DNA of 64,000 bases. Origin: an uncultured Alistipes sp. (GTDB lineage Bacteria > Bacteroidota > Bacteroidia > Bacteroidales > Rikenellaceae). This document shows positions 51,511 to 59,042 of the stretch, piece after piece. Where the stretch lies: NCBI GenBank assembly GCA_944321965.1, contig CALUNH010000008.1, positions 1 to 64,000 of the forward strand. Reading direction: 5' to 3'. The position numbers were made by a program, and so were the translations under genes. The notes under the pieces were generated by a model. The model was not told where the DNA came from and did not search any database. It saw nothing but the letters and a program-made list of their open reading frames with translations. How positions within the stretch are numbered: the first letter of the stretch is position 1; each line of letters opens with the position of its first letter.

Positions 51511-52701
51511 ATGAAAAAGATTTTCCTGACTTTCGCAGTCGCGGTATTCGCGGTTTCGGCTTGGGCTGAAGGAACCCCCAAGAAGCCGAGTTTTGCAGGA
51601 TTCGTCTCGAACGGTTTCTGGGATAATTGGGAGATATCGGCCGGTTTGGGTACCGGTACGGCTTTCTCGAACGGTGGAAACCTGGGTGCTCGCAGCGAGC
51701 GTTTCGGATTCGAAGGCAACCTGTCGGTAACCAAATGGCTGCATCCGGTTGTCGGAGTCCGCGGACAGCTGCAGGGCGGCTGGTTCAACAATTTTGACGC
51801 GGGTCTGGGCAAGATGACGTGGCCGTACATGTTCGTTCACACGGACGTGATGGTCAACCTCTCGAACTGGATCGGCGGCTATCGTGAGGATCGTGCCTGG
51901 TATGGCGTGCCGTTTGCCGGTTTCGGTTATATGGCGTCGAACTTCACCGATGGCAGCCAGCGTGACAACCACAGCGGTACGAATCAGGAGTTCGCCTTTA
52001 CGGCAGGTTTGCTGAACAAGTTCCGCCTGTCGCCGTCGTTCGACTTCAACCTCGAACTGAAGGGTCTTCTGGCCAAGTCGGAGATTTGCCCGGCCGGCAT
52101 GAACGGTGCCTACCTCTTCGGGTTTACGGCAACTGCCGGTATCACCTATCGCTTCAACCAGCGCGGCTGGGAGCGTGGTGTTCCGGGATATACGGCCGAG
52201 GATATTCGGGCTTTCCAGGATGCCGTGGCTTCGGGCAATGCCGCTCTGAAGGCTGCGAAGGATGAGAATGCCCGTCTGAACGAGCAGTTGACGGCCGCAC
52301 AGGCTGCAGCTAAGGCCGCCAAGAAGGCTGCCGCGCAGGCTGAGGCTAAAGCCGCTGCAGAGGCTCAGAAGGTGAACACCTCGGGCCCGACCTCGATCAT
52401 CTTCTACGATTACAGCATGTCGAAGCTGACGGCAAAGGACAAGACGCGCCTGGAGCTGACCGCCGATCTGATCAAGAACGGTCCGAAGGATCGGGTTTAC
52501 ACGATCCAGGGACACGCCGACCAGCAGACGGGTACGGCTGCCGGGAACAAGCGGGTTGCCGAGAACCGTGCGAAGAATGTCTACGACTTCCTGGTTAAAT
52601 GCGGTGTGAACCCCAAGCAGCTCACTTACGAGGGCCTGGGCAACGAGCCTGACATCTACAAGAACAACCAGAAGGCCAACCGCTCGGTAATCATCAAGTA
52701 A
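51511..52701 (+). CDS. OmpA-family outer membrane porin
   Basis: The 396-residue protein has a signal peptide ending near SAWA, an N-terminal beta barrel (about 25-210, alternating aromatic strands such as YGVPFAGFGYMASNF), a helical Ala/Lys-rich linker (about 225-290) and a C-terminal OmpA peptidoglycan-binding domain (IQGHADQQTGTAAGNKRVAE, NRSVII). It anchors the outer membrane to the wall. The sequence TACTTTTA at 51456-51463 is a possible -7 box. Strong codon bias suggests high expression. A terminator follows. Confidence 0.92.
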   Translation: MKKIFLTFAVAVFAVSAWAEGTPKKPSFAGFVSNGFWDNWEISAGLGTGTAFSNGGNLGARSERFGFEGNLSVTKWLHPVVGVRGQLQGGWFNNFDAGLGKMTWPYMFVHTDVMVNLSNWIGGYREDRAWYGVPFAGFGYMASNFTDGSQRDNHSGTNQEFAFTAGLLNKFRLSPSFDFNLELKGLLAKSEICPAGMNGAYLFGFTATAGITYRFNQRGWERGVPGYTAEDIRAFQDAVASGNAALKAAKDENARLNEQLTAAQAAAKAAKKAAAQAEAKAAAEAQKVNTSGPTSIIFYDYSMSKLTAKDKTRLELTADLIKNGPKDRVYTIQGHADQQTGTAAGNKRVAENRAKNVYDFLVKCGVNPKQLTYEGLGNEPDIYKNNQKANRSVIIK

Positions 52702-52720
52702 TCAAAACCTTGTCAAACAG

Positions 52721-52750
52721 AATGCTCCCCGGAGACGGGGAGCATTTTTT
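52721..52750 (+). terminator. terminator after the OmpA-family gene
   Basis: AATGCTCCCC pairs with GGGGAGCATT around a 6-base loop, followed by T6. Confidence 0.9.
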
Positions 52751-52859
52751 GTGGTACGGGGTGGCGGCGATGCGGTGAAGGAATTGGGAAACGGGGGGGT
52801 GCGAAGACCGGCAAGGGGCCGCTGTCCCTGGTCCAGAGGAGGTTTGGGGCGGGCCCGGG

Positions 52860-53150
52860 TCAGCGGATGATGACGGCCTGGACGAACTGAATGCCGGAAC
52901 GCCGGTTGATCTCCTCCTTGAGTGCCTCCCGCTGGTAGAAAAGCTCGGAACGCACGACACTCGACTGGATACGGACATACAGAATCCGCTTTTCGAGCCG
53001 CAATTCGGTTGTCAGATCCGCCACGCGGTCTCCGACGATCTCCCGCCACGTATCGGGGAGTTTCCCTTCGGCGACCTTTGCGGCGACATAGGGGCGTTTG
53101 AAGAATTCGTCCAGCAGGTCGCCCATCAGTATGGTTTTCGTGCGTCTCAT
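52860..53150 (-). CDS. DciA-like DUF721 protein
   Basis: The 96-residue protein (MRRTKTILMGDLLDEFF, WREIVGDRVADLTTELRLEK, RIQSSVVRSELFYQREALKE) matches DUF721, whose DciA members load the replicative helicase in bacteria lacking DnaC. Its ATG overlaps the recF stop as ATGA, so the two are coupled. This recF-DUF721 order is common in bacteria. Confidence 0.85.
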   Translation of the reverse strand: MRRTKTILMGDLLDEFFKRPYVAAKVAEGKLPDTWREIVGDRVADLTTELRLEKRILYVRIQSSVVRSELFYQREALKEEINRRSGIQFVQAVIIR

Positions 53151-54298
53151 TCGTGTGCCGGTTGGGTCGGTTCTTCGGATGGTTCCTCGGACGTTTCTCT
53201 CGCTTCGGCATCCCGGGTGACGTTGCCGTCGGTTACGGTAAAGAGCGCGTAGTCCCCACCTGCCCGATCGAGAATCCGCTTCAGCCGCGTGGGGTTGCAG
53301 TCGGAGATGAAAATCTGCCCGAAGGTTTCGGCCGATACCAGGCGGATCAACTGCTCGACCCGCCCGGCATCGAGCTTGTCGAAAAGGTCGTCCAGCAGCA
53401 GGATGGGGTGTTCGTGCTTCTCCTCGGCGACAATGGCGTACTGGGCGAGTTTCAGGGCGATCAGGAAGGACTTCTGCTGCCCCTGCGACCCGTATTTCCG
53501 CAGGGGGTAGCCGCCGATCTTCAGCACCAGGTCGTCGCGGTGGATGCCTGCGGTGGTGAATTCGTTGACGAGATCCCGCTGCCGGGCACTCTGCAGCACC
53601 TCCTCGAAGGGTCGATCGTTCAATTCGGACTTGTAGAGGAGTTCGACCTGTTCGCGGTCTCCGGAGAGCGTGCGGTAGTATTCCGCCACGACGGGCTGCA
53701 GCCGCTGGACAAACTCCCGGCGGCGTTCATGAATCTTGTTTCCGTGTTCGCAGAGCTGGCGGTCGTAGATCTGCAGCATCGTTTCGTCGGGCTGCATCTT
53801 GAGCAGGCGGTTGCGTTCGGCCAGGACGGCGTTGTAACGCATGACGGCCTGCAGGTAGGGGCGGTCGAGTTGTGCGATGAAGGCATTGAGGTAACGGCGC
53901 CGTTCATCTGCGGCGTCGGAGATCAGGGCGCTGTCGGCCGGGGAGACGATCACCGCGGGGATCAGCCCTACATGGTCCGCAAGCCGTTCGTATACCTTTC
54001 CGTTCCGTTTGAGCACTTTGCCGCCCTTGCGGGAGAAGGAGCATACGACGCTTTCGCTCTTCCCGGAATCGGTGGTGTATGCGCCGTCCGCGAGGAAGAA
54101 GTCTGCATCGTGCCGGACGCTCTGTCCGTCGGTCATCTGCAGGGCGGATTTGCACATCGAGAGGTAGTAAACGGCGTCGATGATGTTCGTTTTCCCCGCT
54201 CCGTTGTCCCCCACCAGCGCATTGATCCCGGGGCAGAAGGCGAGTTCCACCTGTCGGATGTTTTTGAAATTCAGCAGCGCTAATTTTTTCAGGTACAT
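53147..54298 (-). CDS. recF: DNA replication/repair protein RecF
   Basis: ATG 54298 gives 383 residues starting MYLKKLALLNFKNIRQ. The SMC-like ATPase has Walker A GDNGAGKTNIIDAVYYLS, the signature KYGSQGQQKSFLIALKLAQ and Walker B PILLLDDLFDKLD. It binds gapped DNA and works with RecR (encoded at 45690) and RecO. The C-terminal tail is acidic and Pro-rich, a small extension. It overlaps the DciA-like gene by 4 bases. Confidence 0.96.
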   Translation of the reverse strand: MYLKKLALLNFKNIRQVELAFCPGINALVGDNGAGKTNIIDAVYYLSMCKSALQMTDGQSVRHDADFFLADGAYTTDSGKSESVVCSFSRKGGKVLKRNGKVYERLADHVGLIPAVIVSPADSALISDAADERRRYLNAFIAQLDRPYLQAVMRYNAVLAERNRLLKMQPDETMLQIYDRQLCEHGNKIHERRREFVQRLQPVVAEYYRTLSGDREQVELLYKSELNDRPFEEVLQSARQRDLVNEFTTAGIHRDDLVLKIGGYPLRKYGSQGQQKSFLIALKLAQYAIVAEEKHEHPILLLDDLFDKLDAGRVEQLIRLVSAETFGQIFISDCNPTRLKRILDRAGGDYALFTVTDGNVTRDAEARETSEEPSEEPTQPAHE

Positions 54299-54330
54299 AA
54301 GGCAAAAATACAAAAAATCCGGACACGACC

Positions 54331-54360
54331 TTGCACATTGTGAATAGTTTTGTATCTTTG
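54331..54360 (+). promoter_or_regulatory. promoter of the TPR protein gene
   Basis: TTG (54331-54333) and TATCTTTG (54353-54360) are spaced 19 bases, a full consensus promoter, 43 bases before the ATG. A minus-strand TATTTTTG at 54303-54310 may serve recF. Confidence 0.7.
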
Positions 54361-54403
54361 CAGACTATCGTACGGATTATAAACTAAAAACACGAATAAC
54401 ACT

Positions 54404-55087
54404 ATGGCAAAACAGAACGTCGCCGAACCGGAAACCCTCGGTGAAGCAATGAACAAAACGGAGCTCTTTTTCGAGAAGAACGGCCGCATGATGTCCTACA
54501 TTTTCCTGGGACTTTTGATTCTTGCGGCCTTGATCTTCGGTTATCGGACGCTGATCGTCCAGCCCCGTGCGGAGAAGGCCGCGGAGATGATCGCCGAAGC
54601 TCAGAACCGTTTTGACAGTGAAACCCCGGATTTCGAACTGGCCTTGCTGGGCGATGCCAACGGCGCGGGCTTCCTGGATGTGATCGAGCAGTACGGCTCG
54701 ACGCCTTCGGGGAACCTGGCGAAGCACTATGCGGGGATCTGCTACCTGCGGACGGGAGATCTGGAGAATGCCGCAAAGTACCTGGCCAAATACTCGCCGG
54801 TGAAGGGAATCCCGGGATCGCTGATCAACGCCCAGAACTACGGGTTGCAGGGCGATGTGGCGGTCGAGCAGCAGAACTACGCCCAGGCGGTGAAATTCTA
54901 TGAGAAGGCCGTGCAGGCTGCCGACAACAACATGACGACGCCGATGTACCTTCGCAAGGCGGGGCTTGCCGAGCAGGCGCAGGGCAACAACGCCGCCGCT
55001 GCGGCTTATTACGAGCGGATCCTGACGTCGTATCCCGCCTCGATGGAGGCCCGGGATGCCGAGAAACTGCTGGGCAGCGTCAAATAA
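54404..55087 (+). CDS. membrane-anchored tetratricopeptide protein
   Basis: The 227-residue protein has a cytoplasmic N-terminus, one membrane helix (about 31-50) and a periplasmic domain with three to four TPR-like units (GNLAKHYAGICYLRTGDLEN, NYGLQGDVAVEQQNYAQAVK, AGLAEQAQGNNAAAAAYYER). The layout resembles YfgM-type and other TPR adaptor proteins. Its partner is unknown. The lumazine synthase gene follows after 9 bases, so they share a transcript. Confidence 0.8.
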   Translation: MAKQNVAEPETLGEAMNKTELFFEKNGRMMSYIFLGLLILAALIFGYRTLIVQPRAEKAAEMIAEAQNRFDSETPDFELALLGDANGAGFLDVIEQYGSTPSGNLAKHYAGICYLRTGDLENAAKYLAKYSPVKGIPGSLINAQNYGLQGDVAVEQQNYAQAVKFYEKAVQAADNNMTTPMYLRKAGLAEQAQGNNAAAAAYYERILTSYPASMEARDAEKLLGSVK

Positions 55088-55096
55088 GCGACAGCG

Positions 55097-55627
55097 ATGG
55101 CAACCCGGAATCACAATCTTTCGAAATTCGACTCTCCGCTGCCTTCGGCTGCGGACATGCGCTTCGGGATCGTCGTCGCGGAGTGGAACCGCGAGGTGAC
55201 CGAGGCATTGCTGGAGGGAGCCGTGCGGACGTTGCGGGCTGCGGGGTGTCCGGACATGAACATTCAGGTGAAATATGTCCCCGGCACCTTTGAACTGTCG
55301 CTCGGAGCGCAATTCTTCGCCGAATATACGGATGTCGATGCGGTGATCGCCCTGGGGTGTGTCATCCAGGGGGATACGCGGCATTTCGACTTCATCTGCC
55401 AGGGGGTCACCCAGGGAATTACGCAGCTGCAGATCCAGTGGAACATGCCGATTGCCTTCGGCGTGCTGACGGTTAACGACATGCAGCAGGCTCTGGACCG
55501 TTGCGGAGGCCGTCTCGGCAATAAGGGTGACGAAGCGGCCGCTGCGGCGATCAACATGGTGAAGCTGCAGATCGACATGGAGGCCGCATCTCCGGAGAAG
55601 GAGCCCGACCGCCGGAATATCAATTGA
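55097..55627 (+). CDS. ribH: 6,7-dimethyl-8-ribityllumazine synthase
   Basis: The 176-residue enzyme makes the riboflavin precursor from butanone phosphate and the ribitylaminouracil. Motifs: IVVAEWNREVTEALLEGA, VPGTFELSLGAQFF, VIALGCVIQGDTRHFDFIC (with catalytic His in the TRHFD stretch), PIAFGVLTVNDMQQALDR and NKGDEAAAAA. Length is normal for the capsid-forming enzyme. It follows the TPR gene by 9 bases and has a strong terminator. Confidence 0.96.
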   Translation: MATRNHNLSKFDSPLPSAADMRFGIVVAEWNREVTEALLEGAVRTLRAAGCPDMNIQVKYVPGTFELSLGAQFFAEYTDVDAVIALGCVIQGDTRHFDFICQGVTQGITQLQIQWNMPIAFGVLTVNDMQQALDRCGGRLGNKGDEAAAAAINMVKLQIDMEAASPEKEPDRRNIN

Positions 55628-55701
55628 TTGCGGATACCTCTTCGGGAGACCGAACCGAAAACGGCGCAGTCGGCAAGCGCATTTCCCCGAGACCCGAATA
55701 T

Positions 55702-55741
55702 GAAAAACCCCGGACCCATCTGAATGGGTCCGGGGTTTTTC
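55702..55741. terminator. bidirectional terminator after ribH
   Basis: GAAAAACCCCGGACCCAT pairs with ATGGGTCCGGGGTTTTTC around a 4-base loop, an 18-bp perfect stem with A and T runs. Confidence 0.9.
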
Positions 55742-55780
55742 ATGGCAAGCCTGTTCATTGGCCGGCCCTTTTCATGGTCC

Positions 55781-55855
55781 GCCTCGTCATGACCAGCCTC
55801 GTCATGACCAGCCTCGTCATGACCAGCCTCGTCATGACCAGCCTCGTCATGGTCG
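55781..55855. repeat. 15-bp tandem repeat between convergent genes
   Basis: GCCTCGTCATGACCA is present in four exact copies (55781-55840) and one variant (55841-55855). Degenerate copies continue on both sides (about 55749-55876, such as GCCTGTTCATTGGCC). It lies between the ribH terminator and the stop of the transporter gene. Confidence 0.9.
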
Positions 55856-55882
55856 GCCCGCTCATTGACCGGCCCTCCCGGC

Positions 55883-57232
55883 CTAAAAGACGCCCAGATT
55901 GTCGAGGAAGACCATCAGCATCACGATGGGGCAGAGATAGCGCAACAGGAAGATGAAGGTCCGGTAAATCCGGAATTTCAAGGTTCCGTTGTTGGTAATC
56001 TGATCCTTGAGCACCTGCTGGTCGAGTTTCCAACCGACGAAGATGCAGGTGAAGAATCCGCCGACGGGCAGCATGATATTGGCCGTGAGGTAGTCCAGCA
56101 GGTCGAAGAGGTTGAGTCCGAACAGTTTCCAGCCGTTCAGGATGCCTACCGACAACGATGCCATGATTCCCAGCAGGGCGGTGGTGGCGGTGGTGGTCCA
56201 GGCGGCAGCCCGGCGGCTCATGTGCCACTCTTCGTGGCAGTAGGCCGTGATCACCTCGTGGAGGGAGATCGTAGAGGTGAGCGCCGCAACGACCAGCAGC
56301 AGAAAGAATATCGACGACCAGACCATGCTCAGCGGCATTCCGTTGAAGATGCTGGGCAGGGTGATGAAGACCAGTGAAGGTCCCGACGAGGGTTCGATCC
56401 CGACGCTGAAGACCGCCGGGAAGATCACCACACCGGCCAGTATGGCGACCAGCGTATCGAGGATCGTGACGTTCAGGGCCGTATGGCGCAGGTTGGTTTC
56501 GGGCTTGAAGTAGGAGGCGTAGGTGACCATGGTCCCGATGCCGATCGAGAGTGAGAAGAAGGCCTGCCCGAGCGCCACGAGGACCGTCGAAGGGGTAACC
56601 TTCGAGAAATCGGGCTTGAAGAAGAACCGGAAACCCTCACCGCCTCCGGGCATCAGCAGCGAGTGGATCGCCAGGGCAATCAGGATGACGAACAGCAGCG
56701 GCATCAGCACTTTGGCGGATCGTTCGATTCCCTTCTGTACGCCGAGGGCGATGACGAAGTGTGTGGCCAGGACGAAGAGCAGCGTGTAGAGCACCGGTCG
56801 CCACGGATTCCGGATGAAATCTTCGAATATGGTCTGATACTCCCCGGCCGTGGTGTATTGGGCCAGGCTGCCTGTCACCGAATGGATCATGTATTCGGCG
56901 GTCCAGCCCGACACGACGAAATAGAATCCCAGGATGAGGAAGGCGGCCAGTACGCCGTTGTATCCGAGGAAGCTCCAGCGTTTGTCGAGCGAGCGATAGG
57001 CCCCGACGGCATTGCGGTGCGTGGCGCGTCCGACGGAGAACTCGGCGAGCATGAGCGGCAGGCCCAGCAGCAGGACACAGAGGATGTAGATCACCAGAAA
57101 GGCGCCGCCACCGTTGTCTCCGGCGACATAGGGGAACCGCCAGATGTTGCCCAGACCTACGGAACTTCCCGCGGCGACCAGGACGGCGCTCAGTTTCCCG
57201 CCCAGCGTGGCACGATTGTGTAAATGGTTCAT
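55883..57232 (-). CDS. sodium-dependent transporter, NSS/SNF family
   Basis: ATG 57232 gives 449 residues with about eleven membrane helices. The NSS sodium-site signature is VLVAAGSSVGLGNIWRFPYV in helix 1, with GGGAFLVIYILCVLLLGLP in helix 2; helix 6 has FFSLSIGIGTMVTYASY. It is a LeuT-fold amino acid or amine symporter. It is downstream of folB with a hairpin between, perhaps with separate expression. Substrate unknown. Confidence 0.93.
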   Translation of the reverse strand: MNHLHNRATLGGKLSAVLVAAGSSVGLGNIWRFPYVAGDNGGGAFLVIYILCVLLLGLPLMLAEFSVGRATHRNAVGAYRSLDKRWSFLGYNGVLAAFLILGFYFVVSGWTAEYMIHSVTGSLAQYTTAGEYQTIFEDFIRNPWRPVLYTLLFVLATHFVIALGVQKGIERSAKVLMPLLFVILIALAIHSLLMPGGGEGFRFFFKPDFSKVTPSTVLVALGQAFFSLSIGIGTMVTYASYFKPETNLRHTALNVTILDTLVAILAGVVIFPAVFSVGIEPSSGPSLVFITLPSIFNGMPLSMVWSSIFFLLLVVAALTSTISLHEVITAYCHEEWHMSRRAAAWTTTATTALLGIMASLSVGILNGWKLFGLNLFDLLDYLTANIMLPVGGFFTCIFVGWKLDQQVLKDQITNNGTLKFRIYRTFIFLLRYLCPIVMLMVFLDNLGVF

Positions 57233-57251
57233 ATTCGGACTCTTTTGTGAA

Positions 57252-57295
57252 ATGCCGGACGGATGGGGAAGTCCAACACCCCTCCGGTCCGGCAT
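57252..57295 (-). terminator. hairpin between folB and the NSS transporter gene
   Basis: ATGCCGGAC pairs with GTCCGGCAT, with an inner GGATGGGG/CCCCTCC stem. Following bases TTTCACAAAAG are a poor U tract, so it may attenuate rather than fully end the upstream transcript. Confidence 0.5.
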
Positions 57296-57300
57296 CCGGT

Positions 57301-57654
57301 TTATTTTTCCAGAACGACGCTCACGCGGTCCAGCTTTCCGCCCAGGGGCGGTGCCAGCTTCGAAACGGTGCATTTCACGTGCCGGACCTGCGGGAACCCG
57401 GCACGGATTGCGTCGATGATGTTCAGGGCGACACGTTCGATCGTGCGTTGCGTACGGGCCATCTCTTTGCGGACCACCTCGTAGACCGTAAGGTAGTTCA
57501 CGGCCTTTTCGACGCTGTCCTCGGCGGCCACGTCTCCCAGATCCGTGGTGATCTCCACGTCGACCGTGAAGCGGTTCCCGACCTTGCGTTCCAGTTCGTA
57601 GCAGCCGTGGAAGGCATGGAACTCCATGCGTTGCAGGACGATGCGGTACTCCAT
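57301..57654 (-). CDS. folB: dihydroneopterin aldolase
   Basis: The protein of 117 residues (MEFHAFHGCYELERKVGNRF, DDVEKAVNYLTVYEVV-type segment, IERVALNIIDAI, VSKLAPPLGGKLDRVSVV) matches FolB of folate synthesis, which cleaves dihydroneopterin to the hydroxymethyl-pterin. The catalytic Glu lies near the N-terminus (FHGCYELE) and the Lys in SKLAPP. It begins 8 bases after the tyrS stop, on the same transcript. Confidence 0.92.
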   Translation of the reverse strand: MEYRIVLQRMEFHAFHGCYELERKVGNRFTVDVEITTDLGDVAAEDSVEKAVNYLTVYEVVRKEMARTQRTIERVALNIIDAIRAGFPQVRHVKCTVSKLAPPLGGKLDRVSVVLEK

Positions 57655-57662
57655 ACCCTGTT

Positions 57663-58967
57663 TTACTCGGCAATTACCAGATAATAGTTCTTTTTGCCGC
57701 GCTGCACGAGCAGGTACTTCCCGGCGATCAGGTCGCCGGACATCACCGCACGCATCGGGTCGGCGATCTTCTCACGGTTCATCGAGACGCCGCCGCCCTG
57801 GATCATCTTGCGGCATTCGCCCTTCGAGGCGAAGATCTGCGTCTTCTCGGCGCAGAGGTCCACGAAGGCAACCCCCGCCTCCAGCTCCGTGCGGGCCACG
57901 CGGAACTGCGGCACGCCCTCGAAGACCTGGAGGAGCGTCGCCTCGTCGAGGCGGCGCAGCGCCTCGGAGGTGGCGCCGCCGAAGAGGATGTTCGACGCCT
58001 CAACGGCCTTTTCGTACTCCTCGCGCGAGTGGATCATCACGGTGATCTCCTCGGCGAGGCGTTTCTGCAGCACGCGCAGGTGCGGGGCGGCGTCGTGCTC
58101 GGCGATGAGTGACTCGATGGTCTCGCGGTCGAGCAGCGTGAAGATCTTGATGTAGCGCTTGGCATCCTCGTCGCTGACGTTGAGCCAGAACTGGTAGAAC
58201 TTGTAGGGCGACGTGTAGCGCGGGTCGAGCCAGACGTTGCCGCTCTCGGTCTTGCCGAACTTCGTGCCGTCGGCCTTCGTGATGAGCGGGCAGGTGATGG
58301 CGTAGGCTTCGGCTTCGGGACCCAGTTTGCGGCGGATGAGCTCCGTGCCGGTGGTGATGTTGCCCCACTGGTCGGCGCCGCCCAACTGGATCTTGCAGTT
58401 CATCGTCTGGTAGAGGTGCAGGAAGTCGTAGCCCTGGACCAGCTGGTAGGTGAATTCGGTGAACGACATGCCGTCACCTTCGCCGTTGAAGCGCTTCTTG
58501 ACCGAATCCTTGGCCATCATGTAGTTGACGGTGATGCACTTGCCGATATCGCGGATGAAGTCCAGGAACGAGAACTCCTTCATCCAGTCGTAGTTGTTGA
58601 CCAGGCGTGCGGCGTTCGGGGCGTCGGAATCGAAATCGAGGAGTTTGGCCAGCTGGGCCTTGATGGCCTCCTGGTTGTGTCGCAGGGTGGCTTCGTCGAG
58701 CAGGTTGCGCTCCTGGGACTTGCCCGAGGGGTCGCCGATCATGCCCGTCGCGCCGCCCACGAGGGCCAGCGGGCGGTGTCCGCACATCTGGAAGTGCTTG
58801 AGGATCATCACGCCCACGAGGTGGCCGATGTGGAGCGAGTCGGCCGTGGGGTCGATGCCCAGGTAGGCCGTCGTCATCTCCTTCTCCAGTTGTTCCTTGG
58901 CTCCGGGCATGATCGTGTGGATCATGCCGCGCCATTCGAGTTCTTCGATAAAGTTTTTCGTCGCCAT
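57663..58967 (-). CDS. tyrS: tyrosyl-tRNA synthetase
   Basis: The 434-residue class I synthetase has the HIGH motif ([11 protein letters not shown]), the Tyr-binding region ([28 protein letters not shown]), the KMSKS-like KFGKT in [14 protein letters not shown] and a C-terminal S4 RNA-binding domain ([28 protein letters not shown]). It charges tRNA-Tyr. It lies between dnaX and folB on the minus strand. Confidence 0.97.
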   Translation of the reverse strand: MATKNFIEELEWRGMIHTIMPGAKEQLEKEMTTAYLGIDPTADSLHIGHLVGVMILKHFQMCGHRPLALVGGATGMIGDPSGKSQERNLLDEATLRHNQEAIKAQLAKLLDFDSDAPNAARLVNNYDWMKEFSFLDFIRDIGKCITVNYMMAKDSVKKRFNGEGDGMSFTEFTYQLVQGYDFLHLYQTMNCKIQLGGADQWGNITTGTELIRRKLGPEAEAYAITCPLITKADGTKFGKTESGNVWLDPRYTSPYKFYQFWLNVSDEDAKRYIKIFTLLDRETIESLIAEHDAAPHLRVLQKRLAEEITVMIHSREEYEKAVEASNILFGGATSEALRRLDEATLLQVFEGVPQFRVARTELEAGVAFVDLCAEKTQIFASKGECRKMIQGGGVSMNREKIADPMRAVMSGDLIAGKYLLVQRGKKNYYLVIAE

Positions 58968-59042
58968 ATTTGTGTCTTTTTTGTTTCGTTTTTGGGGGAG
59001 GGCCCGGGGCGCCTCCGGTCCTTGTTTTTTTATCGGTGCGTA

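Noticed and set aside
55624..55956. Small gene with a pentapeptide repeat (LVMTS)
   Set aside because: The repeat only reflects the 15-bp DNA unit, a multiple of three; the frame crosses a terminator and the end of the transporter gene and has no known features.
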